Shown here one piece after another: positions 14,801 to 25,400 of a stretch of 64,000 nt of DNA. Numbering within the stretch: position 1 is the first letter of the stretch; each line of letters starts with the position of its first letter. The stretch lies in the NCBI GenBank assembly GCA_916613615.1, contig OU744728.1, positions 36,478,450 to 36,542,449 of the forward strand, written 5' to 3'. The DNA comes from Steromphala cineraria. Its lineage: Eukaryota > Mollusca > Gastropoda > Trochida > Trochidae. Made by a program: the position numbers and the translations under genes. A model generated the notes under the pieces. That model was not told where the DNA came from, searched no databases, and saw nothing but the letters and a program-made list of their open reading frames with translations.

Positions 14801-17800
14801 ATATTTAAATTAAATGAAAAAGTAATTAATCAAATATTAATGTAAAGTTCCGCCAAGCGATTCCCTTTCTTACACAAAATGAATTTAAGGTGACTACATA
14901 AAAATAACTGCCTTTTTAATTTGTGTGAGAATGGAGGGGAAAGAAGCAAAAAAAATCCTAAATTTCAACAATAAAGATATTTATTGTCATCAATCGATGA
15001 TTTACCAAACGTGCTCAGCAATGAAGATGTTTTAGTTATAAATATTACATTAACATATCTGATCATATGCCATTACTGACAAAACTTATCAAATTGTGTA
15101 GATCATATTCGTATTTATCTGCATATTACTACAAACCGTATATAGAAAGATTTTTTTCAGTGAAGAACTCAAAGATAAGAACAAGTTTTATGCCACTGAT
15201 ACTTGAAAATTTTACAGATATTTTACATAAATGATAAAGCAAAATATATATTTAACTACAACAGCCAATTTAAGTTTTATCTGACCTTCATGTATCAATA
15301 TGATATGATATGACTCCAAGAAGAAAAAACATAGTATTTATTATCAAGTTAAACGTCAAAGAAAAATCCTCGTTTCAAATAGATAGAAGAAATTCTTTTT
15401 TAATTTATAACTCAAATTACATTTCTTATCATTTTGAGTTATATTTTTAGATTCAATACATTTAACACATATATCTATATATCTATAGAGAAAAGAAAAG
15501 AACATTATTTTTTCAGAATCACACATTTCGTAAGATTATTTTTGTTAAAAGAAGCTTGAAGTACATGTAGTATATACGCATAAAAAATTGAAGTTTCCCT
15601 CAACTCTAAAACATTGAAAAATAAATCACAGAAAGATAATTCACTATAATATAATGTTCATAATCTATTCAAATTATTGTCAAGTAATGTCCACCTGAAT
15701 ATAAGATATCATTTTTATTATGCTGATCCAGTATGGACTATAATAATATTCTAAAACGTTTACATGGAAATTAAAAAGCACATTTAAACTGCCTGATTGG
15801 AACAAGCGGTGAAACGTATTGGTCAGAAAAGAATGTCAGAAAAGAAAGACATACAAAATCTGAAAAAACGGCTTTATACTCAAATCTTCTTCCTTCCAAG
15901 TATGGGTGTGAGGCGAGGTAATTAGAAGTTGAAGGTAACATTGGCAGCAATATACGGATGTAAACTGCTTTGAAGTATTCCTTTAGAATAATACTATTTA
16001 AAATTTCATACGCCTCTCCTGAAGATCTATCATCATTTTACATCTGATATCCAGTGCATAAGCAAACATTTTAGTTAATTGACGATTTTCTATTAACACA
16101 CAAATATGCATGAATCACTGGACAACAAGGGAAAGTAATTCTTACTGCATTTCTAAACATTTCATTGTCGTTGTTTTTTGGCAGTTCGGTAAGGGTGATC
16201 CTTTGCTAGGTTTGTTGAGTAGATATTAGAATACTCGATAACGTGTACCATCACCTCAATGATATTTTTACAAATAAGTTGGCTAAATTGGGGATCAAAT
16301 GACCAACGGTTTTGGTGAATGATGAGTAGCTGTAGTGCGTGGTAGATTAACCTTCTGCCTGCTGGATTGTTTTGAAGTTTTTGCTTGGAGCTCCAAAAGT
16401 GTAAAATTTTAACAATGACGTCACATTGGATTCCATCATATTATTCTTCTCTCTCCTTTCTAAAACACAGAATTTTAAAAAAAAATATATATTCTTGTAA
16501 ATAAATCGAAATTCTTACTTGTCATAATTTTTATTTCCCCAAATAATCTAATAATGTTCTACAATTAGGTTTATCTCCACATGACAATGAATTTAAAAAG
16601 TCATAATTTTGTACTTACATGTAATTTTCAAAATCGGACTATTTTGTCAATAAATATTTCTTTCGAAAATAATTTAAAGCAGTTCATTCAGAAATAAATT
16701 CTGCACCAGAAAAAAAATGTTCTGCATGAATGCGACTTTCTTCCAACAAACAAGAGCTTGTTACAAACGATGTTAGTTGAAATGATAAATTTTCAATGTA
16801 ATTTCAAGCAGTCAATATGTTTACTCAACGGTGCCGTTTACTTCCATGTTGATGTTTTTACGAATAACGTATCAATCATTTTCAAAATTACACCAAAGTT
16901 TAAGTAATCGATTTGCCTTTCTATGTCCCAAATATGAGTATTAAATATTGTGGTTTTCTTACAAATATACGTCCATCTCTTATTAATATCGCCACTAATG
17001 ACGGATAAAAAAGATCGTAACATCTCGCAAGATCGCGAAAATGTTGAACGATGACAATGCTGTTTAAATCGAGATATTTTGAGATCAGTGTCATCCTATA
17101 AATTTTCCACTTAAAACCAAGAATGAAATACATTTGTACGAATGACTGTTAAAGGGTTTACAGAAATTCTTTGTAGAATAGATACATTTTAACTTGGATT
17201 TAGATTTCCTTTGCTACGGCGGGGCACATATCAAAACAATATAGTGATTTACATGACAATCACGTAACCCGTATTTTCTAATCGTTTTTATACAATAATT
17301 CTGGAACATTAAACAAAAATAAAACATGTGTGGTGTCTAAAATGTTTTGTTTTTTTACAATTCTAGATTTTTTTCGATTATAAAACACCATTTAGTTTAT
17401 TACTGCTAAGCTTTTTTTTTTGCGACATGGCAGTGCCATTTTTGTTACGAGAAATTGTTTTGCGAAATTGTTAATACGAACAATAATTCTATTGACAAAC
17501 AAAATTTAAACTTGAAATAGTGGACATGGATGTCTTAACAATCCTATTCGTACAAACATTGCATGTTTAAGCGACTTATTAACATTGTTTTAGACTAATG
17601 TGCTAAAACTACATTGCTCTTGTGTTGATTTGATTAATTTTATTTATTGATATGACTTGTTATTTTCCACTCCGAACCGTTTGAAATATGGGGGAAAAAA
17701 ATAAGACATTGACCTCGCGGAAATACCGTTATGCCATCATTTGGTGCGAAGCGACCCATGTGACTGTTGAAACAAATCGATGCTCGATGCGATGTTTTTT

Positions 17801-18998
17801 TTACATTATTTCAGAATATTTGCAATTTTTAGGAACAACATTTGACAAGGAATTGCATCACATGTGTTTTTTCAATTTTTGAGGATTATGAGATTCTGAA
17901 AAACGTAAGTTAATTACGCTGATAAGTTTACAAGTGTTTTTCAAAAATCGATCGTTTGATGTTTACATTTTCCGACAAAGTCTTATTTTCTCTATAGTTT
18001 TATGACGAAGAAAGATTTTATTTCGGAAATTCAAAGAGTAATAGGATATTATTTTCCGAACAGAATGATATAACACTTGAGTATTTTAAAAGCACTTTGA
18101 AGCGAACATTGCCACATTCAACAAGATAGGTAAATTCGCACCTGCACGTCGCTTTTCTTATTGAAAATACTTTCGATATTTTTAATTCGTCACTTCTTGA
18201 TAACGGAAAACTTTATCCTTATAATTATTTCACCACGAGAAAGGCTATTGATTTGTGATTCGAAAAATATAAACTTTGTCAACATTTACTGAACTTCGTC
18301 ACACACGTTTGTTGTTTGTATGTGAAAAGGTCAAATTTCAATGACGTGTCAATTAGTAATTAAAGTCTGGGCCGTTTTTCCGGCCTGCAGCAGGCAGAAG
18401 TTTAAGCATCTTAGGTTTTGTAAGAAATTTCAATCTCGCACAAAAGGCTCAGGTTAACTCCCGATGACGTCATCAATGATTGGTAACCAGTGTGATGAAA
18501 ACGGGTCATAAATGATTAATACAATGCACATAAATGAATTAATGTAGATAAGATAAATAATCAATTCCATTGCAGTGCAATCTATCAATAGTTCACAAGC
18601 TTTAAATTGAATTTGCTATTAATAGATACACAGTAAATATTATGGCCATATAGCGCATAAATATTAGCTTCATATAAAAACCATAAGTACAAATCTACCA
18701 GATGTCATATATATCATGCTCAAAACTCTAAAACCATGAAGGAGTGAGTGAGTTAATGCTTAAAGCCGCTTGTGCAATAATTCAGCCATTAGCGGCGGGA
18801 AATTTAATTAAATGTGAATGATTGCAAAACAAAAGGACGAAACAGCACAAAGGCTGTATGATCAGCAAAATATCACAGATTTGTTAAAAAGCTTATATTA
18901 ATTGTTAAAATGCTAGAGCTAAAACCATAGAATAAAAAGGTATACATACCAGTGAATGAAATCAGATTCCCCACTATGAAAAAGATGAATTTCAACAT
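5630..18998 (-). CDS. FTL-A: secreted protein with three F-type lectin domains and a PAN/apple domain (8 coding exons)
   Basis: Joining 18950-18998, 12431-12658, 10457-10699, 9324-9551, 8823-9065, 7985-8209, 6918-7160 and 5630-5859 gives 1689 nt, an uninterrupted 562-residue protein. The order is signal peptide (about residues 1-16), FTP1, FTP2, FTP3 (about 157 residues each), then a 75-residue PAN/apple-like tail with six cysteines. Every intron is phase 1 with GT-AG ends. Each FTP domain has the family R-x-D-x4-R motif around the adjacent-cysteine pair (RGDCC, then R two residues later), the YWMVDL core, and cysteines placed as in eel fucolectin. FTP domains of this kind bind fucose, so a secreted fucose-binding lectin is the likely product. 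The role (defence or gamete recognition) is inference. It has a tandem paralogue, FTL-B, upstream. The start is the ATG opening the hydrophobic leader, which sits at the equivalent place in both genes. Confidence 0.9.
5914..6092. mobile_element. Tc1/mariner-type MITE in FTL-A intron 7
   Basis: The ends begin TACAGTAGAACACGGATATA and the right end is its inverted partner (28-base arms, about two mismatches), flanked by TA. This TIR type (CAGT-GAAC-GATATAACGAA) is widespread among pogo/mariner-like elements. The matching FTL-B intron lacks it, so it inserted after the gene duplication. Confidence 0.8.
6918..7160 (-). CDS. FTL-A exon 7: FTP3, C-terminal half
   Basis: 243 nt, phase 1 to phase 1, with a TTGCAG acceptor and a GTTTGT donor. 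It encodes GFRLHSIQILLYAENPL, then the NLC...IPC pair, GRFLKVNGLNKTS and HICEITVSG. The donor is weaker than the others, but the same one is used at the equivalent place in FTL-B. Confidence 0.92.
7985..8209 (-). CDS. FTL-A exon 6: FTP3, N-terminal half
   Basis: 225 nt, one codon shorter than the other A-type exons, phase 1 to phase 1. It starts VVSNSLAHNKVTYSSSNAF and carries PGHTCWES, YWMVDLEDNY and VNITNRGDCC. By eye it differs from the FTL-B exon 6 protein at only two of 75 residues, the lowest divergence of any exon pair here. It is the only A-type exon with a His beside the first cysteine. Confidence 0.92.
8823..9065 (-). CDS. FTL-A exon 5: FTP2, C-terminal half
   Basis: 243 nt, phase 1 to phase 1, with a TTTCAG acceptor and a GTACGC donor. 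It encodes GYRLHSIQIMVYEENPL, then the STLC...IPC cysteine pair, GRFLKINGLNRTS (two sequons, NAT and NRT) and MCEVYVSGFELP. The plus-strand reading frame here is a shadow of this exon. Confidence 0.92.
9324..9551 (-). CDS. FTL-A exon 4: FTP2, N-terminal half
   Basis: 228 nt, phase 1 to phase 1, with a TTTCAG acceptor and a GTAAAA donor. It starts GNASNSIAYTKRTYSSSNGF and holds NCWEV, YWMVDLESIY and VNITNRGDCC. The position of the usual ligand His near the first cysteine reads Arg/Asn (PGRNC). It pairs with exon 5 across a short intron of 258 bases. Confidence 0.92.
10457..10699 (-). CDS. FTL-A exon 3: FTP1, C-terminal half
   Basis: 243 nt, phase 1 to phase 1, with a TTTCAG acceptor and a GTAAGA donor. 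It starts ADRLHSIQVLLY, whose Arg completes the R-x-D-x4-R motif begun in exon 2. It carries the cysteine pair STLC...IQC and the late cysteine QLCEV, as in FTP domains. An NAT sequon lies in DGNATGRF. Confidence 0.92.
10700..12430. other. FTL-A intron 2
   Basis: No repeat was recognised by its ends. The part at about 10830-11530 is visibly homologous to FTL-B intron 2 at 33300-34080 (shared GAATATGACATCA and GCAAATAGCC), which supports whole-gene duplication. Confidence 0.55.
12431..12658 (-). CDS. FTL-A exon 2: FTP1, N-terminal half
   Basis: 228 nt, phase 1 to phase 1, with a GCAG acceptor and a GTAAGA donor. It encodes the first 76 residues of FTP1, starting GVSSHSLAHNKKTYASSS, with SCWES, YWMVDLDGQY and INVTNRGDCC. 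The exon ends within the fucose-binding motif, so the intron splits the lectin domain at its ligand site. NVT is a possible N-glycosylation sequon. The usual binding-site His is not obvious at the expected place after the first cysteine. Confidence 0.92.
14363..14718. mobile_element. TTAA-flanked MITE, full copy (family AGGGGCAGTAGCACG)
   Basis: The inverted ends AGGGGCAGTAGCACGTTTTT and AAACGTGCTACTGCCCCT enclose 356 bp, with TTAA on both sides. Interior segments (GATGTCAGGAAAATGAAA, and ATTTTATGTGAATC around a conserved ATGGCCGCC) recur in the other copies. It lies in FTL-A intron 1. Confidence 0.8.
14723..14905. mobile_element. Truncated, diverged MITE copy next to the full copy
   Basis: AGGGACAATAGAACGTTTAG followed by the same GATGTCAGGAAAATG interior starts right after the TTAA of the previous element. 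Similarity fades after about 180 bases and no right end is seen. Confidence 0.6.
16351..18401. mobile_element. piggyBac-like TIR element of 2.05 kb in FTL-A intron 1
   Basis: The left end CCTTCTGCCTGCTG and the right end (complement of CAGCAGGCAGAAGT) match at 13 of 14 bases. Each is bounded by TTAA (16347-16350 and 18402-18405). TTAA target sites and CC-starting ends fit piggyBac. No transposase DDD core is visible in the short frames inside, so it is nonautonomous or decayed. Confidence 0.5.
18950..18998 (-). CDS. FTL-A exon 1: signal peptide
   Basis: The 49-nt coding part starts MLKFIFFIVGNLISFT, a hydrophobic leader, and ends in phase 1 before a GTATGT donor. The paralogous exon at 45487-45535 has the same length and phase. 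The sequence around the ATG is shared between the two genes, which supports this start. A TATA-like box lies about 100 bases upstream. Confidence 0.85.
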
Positions 18999-19093
18999 AG
19001 TCAAAAAGAAAATATTGGTTGAAGATGTTTACAACTGCAAACGTCTCACATGAATACATAGTGTTTCCTGTGAGCTCTTCTGGTTTAACATGG

Positions 19094-19102
19094 CTTTAAA
19101 TA
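19094..19102 (-). promoter_or_regulatory. TATA-like box of FTL-A
   Basis: TATTTAAAG on the minus strand, 96 bases upstream of the signal-peptide ATG. The sequence between it and the ATG is partly shared with the FTL-B leader (CAGAAGA and CAATATTT segments). FTL-B has only GAGTTAAG at about the same place, so its TATA box looks degenerate. An out-of-frame ATG lies upstream of the main start in FTL-A. Confidence 0.4.
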
Positions 19103-21036
19103 GGAGCAAGTATTACCTTATTATTCCTTGCTACGGTCGCTTATGATGATTCTGTCTAAACAGCGATCTTGTTTCAAAGATGAAAAACACTTTATACACT
19201 ATATCTATGACCTGTAGTTATGTTGGGATCAATGTTATCGATTTCTCCGCTCTATCTAGTGATAAGTGAATTCCTATAGGTTATTCAGAACTAGGGCACA
19301 TATAATTATTTCTCCAAAGGAGCACTAACCTATTCCGAACTATTTTAGGTAAAATGGAACATTTTTATTGCATGTATTGCAGCCAAAATTATTTCCAAGA
19401 GGATTAAAATTCCCAATTCTATATAATATGTCCTGTTTGTAAGTATTTCCTTAAGTTGAACAATCTTTAGAAAAGATGGGTTACATACTATATTGACATA
19501 TTTGTTTTGCTAAATTGGTTGTGAAAATACACCATATGCATAATAGCGTTTGTCTTTTTGTGATAAAATTTACCCAATTTGTAAAAAGTGCTCTTCTAAA
19601 AGTAATCTCTTTGGATGGTTATAACAGATTGCGTTTTACAGGTTTCTGTTATGTCACCTTTAACACTTGTTTGTACAGTAGTGTGAAAAAGTTCATATAC
19701 CCTCACGCGTGTGCCACGAGTGGTCACTCACGCGTTGGCCATGCCAGTGGATTTAAGAAATAAAGTTCGCTCTACCCCAAAGTGTTTTGTAATAAAGTAT
19801 AGTTTTGCCCTGAACTATTATAGTTAAAGCACGAGGACGGTAGTGACCTGACGTGGAATGTCAACGTGGTCACTGGACAAGCATGTCGGAGGCAGAGCAT
19901 AGGTCGCAGCGTTGTTCCCCTGTAAGATGGAGTTGTTATGTAGCTTTTCAACGACTGCTCATTTCTGTGACCAGTGATGGACATGAAAGTTTGGTTGCTG
20001 CCGCTATGTTGATTGATAGAACCGAGATCAAAGGTTACCATGGACATACATGATTACGAGGGGGCAGCGGGGAAGAGCGGATAGCGTCATTCAATTGTTA
20101 TGTCATGTAAAAACTATACCTTTATTGTCTGATAAAGTACTTCTTTTTTTATTATTCTAACCGCTAGGCATCTTAGAAGCGTGAATAACCAGTGGGCAAC
20201 CAGTGACTCGTGCCGGCAACTAGTGGCTCACGCGTTGACGACCTCATCGTCCAGTCATCCGAGTGAGGAATTACTTCCCTTATATAAAACAGTTAAAAGA
20301 GTAAGTGATGAATATGTTGTTTATGAAATGTTGACACTGGCTTTGCAAACGTATGGTTTGTTTAAGATTTCGGTAGTATTAAAGTTTTTTTATGAGTTAG
20401 TCTTTCAAAGATGTAAGGACATACAATTTCAGAATTTAATAATGTTTCAGGGTCACAATTTCTAAAACACTATAGTGGTTTTAAATATGCTCTAAATGTA
20501 TAAAATATTGTTCCTGAATTATGCTCTGCTGAGAACTTGTTGAGGGTGTTTGATAAATTCCTTTGTGGTTCTCACAAATAAAAAGTACAGTTTCTTCGAT
20601 ATAAACGCTATGATAACCCAAATGCGTTATGTACGAAGTGTGTATTGAGGATGTACTTCACTTTTTATTTGCCTGTCTGTTTCATAATGCAAGTTAAAAG
20701 CAGTTCACTTGTATACTATTATGATAATCTACCATGTATCAGTTGTTATCATCAACTAATATAAGGCTCATTAAGTCTTTATCTCTATATTTATTAAAGT
20801 AAAAATGTTTTAAAAGAGCCTGTTCAAAATGATAGTTATGAGCACTGTGTGCAGTCTTTTCTGCATTAGCAACAAGGGTCCCAAATGCAACCAAATTTGT
20901 CACTTGTCATATCTTACAGAAACATGTTTGTTCCAAAAGAACATTTCTAAATAGTCTACTAATATCTATATTGATGTTTGCAGCACGGGCAGCTAGGAGG
21001 GGCGATAACATCACCTGACCACTGGTCTTAGTATCT
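19103..21036. other. Spacer between FTL-B and FTL-A, left part
   Basis: The region upstream of FTL-A, which should include its promoter. Two short phrases with CACGCGTT and CAGTGG recur (19700-19755 and 20180-20245). No coding exon is supported. Confidence 0.45.
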
Positions 21037-21512
21037 ACATCTATATAGCGCACATATCCATCCACTCGTGGTTGCTCAAGGCGCTTACATTATTTTCCTT
21101 GGTCAATGGAATTCTTTAACCGTGCAATTATTTTCCTATTAAACTCCCTGGGGAGTATTCAACCGGCATCCACATATTTGGCGCTCAGACCATTCTATGC
21201 CTCACAGGGTACCCATTCACAGCTGGGTAAACTGAGACACATAGTCACAGCAGTTTGTCCAACACTGCTGAACGCTGATAACCAACAGCTCGGGCCCGGG
21301 GTATGCATGTGTTCATGTATCCACCATTCAGCCACTGACATGAATTCGTGGGATCTTTTAAGTGCGCGGTTTTTGTTGCACTACACACTAGGGCTCCAGT
21401 GTGACACTTATAGAGTTCTAACTGAGGTGAACTCTAGGTTTTACAACTTGGCCTGGATGGGATTGCAACGTAAGACCAGCGCTCTTGCTGACTGAGCTAC
21501 CCCGTACCCAAA
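21037..21512 (-). mobile_element. tRNA-derived SINE (copy 1)
   Basis: Read on the minus strand, a tRNA-like head has a TAGCTCAGTCAG A-box, but its B-box is degraded. A body with CACAGCTGTGAATGGGTACC follows and ends in CTTGAGCAACCACGAG and GCGCTATATAGATG. The tail end of the family (GCGCTATATAAAT) resembles the Meta-type SINE 3' domain. Confidence 0.75.
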
Positions 21513-22245
21513 TTGTGTTTTCTTTTTATAAATTTTCTTGAAAAGACAACACGATGTCTGCAGTTGAGCTTGACCATCTTAAACAGTTTTGGCTTGCAGG
21601 TAAGATACTGTTAAATGGCAACTGATAACAATTTTCAATATCTATGATTTTCGGACTTTTGATCTACAATGCCCGAGAATCGTTTATTCATGCATTACTC
21701 GGACAGAAAACAGTTGTTGTTTTCTGTGTAAAAAGGTCAGAAAAAATTAAAGACTACATTTTACAGCATGTTTTTTTCGAACTTCTGTCATCAGAAAACA
21801 AGGAGGATTACAAACTAACGGACAATGTTTATATATTCACTACTGTCGTTAAAAAAACAAGGTGAAATACCAAATATTTAGAACAATTTTATTGGAAATA
21901 TAATCTTCACATAAGTTTGCATTCGGTGTATTGATCAGAAAACTGTTGGTCAACTTGAATCAAAAATGACTTTTGGCATAATGAGTACACGAGTCTTCAA
22001 TGTGTAATAAAACTAGTGTTGACTGCAATCTGGATAATAAAACAATACTATCCTACAGAAATCTACTATCCTAAGGCGATCAAGTGTTCACAGTCTTCAT
22101 AGTACAACGTATTGATAAAGAACAACGGCACATAACGTTTTCTCCTACATGTTTCTATTCATTCTTTTCTCAGGAGTAAATTGATAAAGTTCCCTTTGCA
22201 AATATACAAAGAATATATTGTGAGAAAATGCCTAAAATATATCAA

Positions 22246-22475
22246 TTACAGTGCAGCAGAGCAGAACTCTTCCTGCAAGCAATCGATGGTGTTCCCGTAG
22301 GAGAAGGTGTACAGGTCGCACTCTCCCTTTGTGCTGCGATGTCTGAAGGAGTGACAGTCCTCACCATCAAGACATCGTGTACCGCAGTGGATCCGAGAAG
22401 GGGAGCTCAGAGTCAGGGTGTGTTTAGCGTTCAGTAGCTTGCCCTGACGTACAGAGTAAATCTTCCTTGTGGGAT
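22246..22475 (-). CDS. FTL-B exon 8: PAN/apple-like C-terminal domain and stop
   Basis: 230 nt from a TTTTAG acceptor to TAA, 75 residues starting DPTRKIYSVRQGKLLNAK, with six cysteines and ending CSAAL. The DNA at 22262-22436 matches 5641-5815 at nearly every base. This is closer than the adjoining intron, the variable first 13 residues or the last five, which suggests gene conversion or strong constraint. Confidence 0.9.
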
Positions 22476-25400
22476 CTAAAATTATTAAGAAGAGAATTAT
22501 AAAAACGTTTGAAGCGTCTCTCTGATGAATAATTTCAAAAGTTTTCAACAGAATCTCTTTAAAGGGGCAGTAGCACGTTTTTTGATAACTTTATATTTTA
22601 AAATTTTCAGTGGTAATTGTAAGTTAATGTTAAATGTTAAACCTTATATTCTCCCTAAAAACGTGCTACTGCCCCTTTAAGTACATTAAATGCTATTTGT
22701 TCAAGTTTTATATCATATTTTATAATGATGTATCCTCCTGTACGAATACAGAAATAAATGACACGTTTATCAAGGTCATTGGTATATTCTATTTGAAACG
22801 AAGAAAGACTCTATCCTCAATCACATTAACATTAAATCCTCATATATTTTTTTAGCTAGTAGTTCAAGAAGACATTGTATCATTAGCTATTGCAATTGCA
22901 ATTGTTGGCATTAGCTAAAGAAAAGAATAACATGTCAACATGTAATGACAAAATATTAATAACAATTAAGATGCTTAGTCCTTTTCGACTGATCAACAAT
23001 ACCCTCACAAGCAGTAGCAAGGCTGGTAGCCCTAAGAACAATGATTTACTCAATATTGTTTACTTATGATTGGATAAGACATTTCTATATTAACACTTTG
23101 ACTGGAAATATACTATAGCGTTTCACAATACATTTATAACACAGCACATTGCATATTCTTAGAAACCAAAATAATGTTTTTTGCATAGTAAGCACTTAAC
23201 TATGTCTAAGATCAAGATAGAATCAATGAATAAATTCAACTTGAACTTAATTCATACAATATATTGCAATATATAAATAGTACAACATTTATATTGCACA
23301 GTCAATATTGTGATAATATAGATCCAAATTCTTAAAGTTAAGGTTTTTGTTTGAAACGTTCAGTGACCAGCTATTTATTTTAAATATGTAAACTTACCTT
23401 CACCAGAAAAGGAGACAAGAAAATGTTTCATAAAATGAAAAAAGAACATTGAATTTCAGCTTTTTAATTTGCAAAAGATATATTGTTGGATTGCCAACAA
23501 AACAACAGATTTTATATCTTTATATAACTTAAACTTAAACTTAAATCATTACATATCATGTTAACGTTCACATTAAATTCAAAGAAATGTACTCTCTGTC
23601 ATTTTGATCTGCGATTTTGTATTATCATTTTGTGTAAATCCAGAGTCTATAAGTATGGGTTTAAGAAAGCCGCTAAGAAGATCATTCTCAATCGAACCTC
23701 ACGAGTACAAAATTAAAAAGAAATATGTAAAAGATTGTAGGAATAGTTCTGTAAGGAGGAGGCCACTCTTTTTGGTAATTGTTGTGATAAGCACATCTGT
23801 TGTACTGAAATGCTCACCTAATTCATATAAGGTATTACATGATACGTCTAGACAAAGATTTGAAATAAGGAAATTCAAATTATAAATTTCCTGTTCTTCA
23901 GAAACGCGATCATATATTGGATGGTTTCTTAGTATATGATGTAACCCTGTTTCTATCAATGGTAAATTGACATATATTTATTGTGGTGTTACCGAATTGT
24001 TACTCTTTAATTTAGAGACATATAGATACATCTCTCTTGCACATAATTCCCCTTTTTATTCCCTCCTAATAACATATTCAAGACTGAATTCTCATATTAA
24101 ATTTCTTTTGGATCTGTAAAAGAATGGGTTTTTTTAACGTTTGCCATATAGATAGAATTTGTACAAAAGAAACAAACCTGCCACTTTATATCCAGAAACA
24201 GTGATTTCACATATGTGTAATCGGTCATTTGTAGATGTTTTGTTGAGTCCATTTACTTTCAAAAACCGCCCTATTGCATTATTATTGTCACATGGAATGT
24301 TTTGTGTAACTCCATCTCCAACAGGACCAGGGTAGAAAGTACACAGGTTACAGGATGCATTTGGGTTCAGCAATGGGTTTTCTGCATATAGCAATATTTG
24401 AATACTGTGAAGTCGGAAACCTGGAACAGAGTCAGAAACATTGATATAATGTCCTCGACAATGACTTTCTCAATATAGGGAAACATTCAAGGTATTTTAT
24501 CCAATCAATGTGAATATACTTTATGTATCTTAATCCGAATGGACCCTCAATTGATTTGCTTTGGCTTATCAAGTGTTTTAACACAATAACTTATATAAAG
24601 GAAAATGCATGGGCCAGGTAGATTCATTAAAATACTCCAGATCGTTGGAACCATGTTCCTCTCGTTTTACACATTAAATAGTTTTTACTGGAGAACTTTC
24701 TGTTTCTGCCACTACTTTGCAGTCTAGAGGGTAAACATGCTGAATCGGAGGGTTGCAATTTCGGATCTTATCTTACTTACTTTCATCAGTTATTTCTTAT
24801 TTTAGAAGTTTTGGGGTTGTGATTCGTTAAATATATTACAGTGAGTAGACTCTGTATGATCAAAATTCAACCAAACCTGAAAGACCTGACTGTACCTAAT
24901 GCACATTGAGGACTTAATCATTTGAATTATTGCTATGTGGTTAGGGACAAAACGTATGCAGAGATATTTGCAAAATGCGAGTTGGCAGTATTTGAATTTG
25001 CTGGACAGAATCATTATGAAAGACATTATGTCAAAGCAGAAATAGAAAACTCATGTTCCGTTTATCACAATTACCTTGGTCATATCTGACATTGTCATTT
25101 GGATAATTACTAAAACGTAATAAAAGTTTTAAGACCTGTTAAAGTAGTAGCAAATAAGGAACAACAGCATCAGCAGTATCAGTAGCATCGACGGTAGATG
25201 TACGAGAAGAAGTAGCAATAATGCAGTAATAGCAGTATCAGTAACATGGGCGGTAGATGTACGAGAAGAAGTAGCAATAATGCAGTAATAGCAGTATCAG
25301 TAACATGGGCGGTAGATGTACGAGAAGAAGTAGCAATAATGCAGTAATAGCAGTATCAGTAGCATGGGCGGTAGATGTACGGAAGAAGTAGCAATAATGC

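Larger units (their letters stand above)
12659..16346. other. FTL-A intron 1, proximal part
   Basis: Intron sequence between the FTP1 A exon and the piggyBac-like element. It contains the TTAA MITEs at 14363 and 14723. The rest is AT-rich, with no exon or domain visible. Confidence 0.5.
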
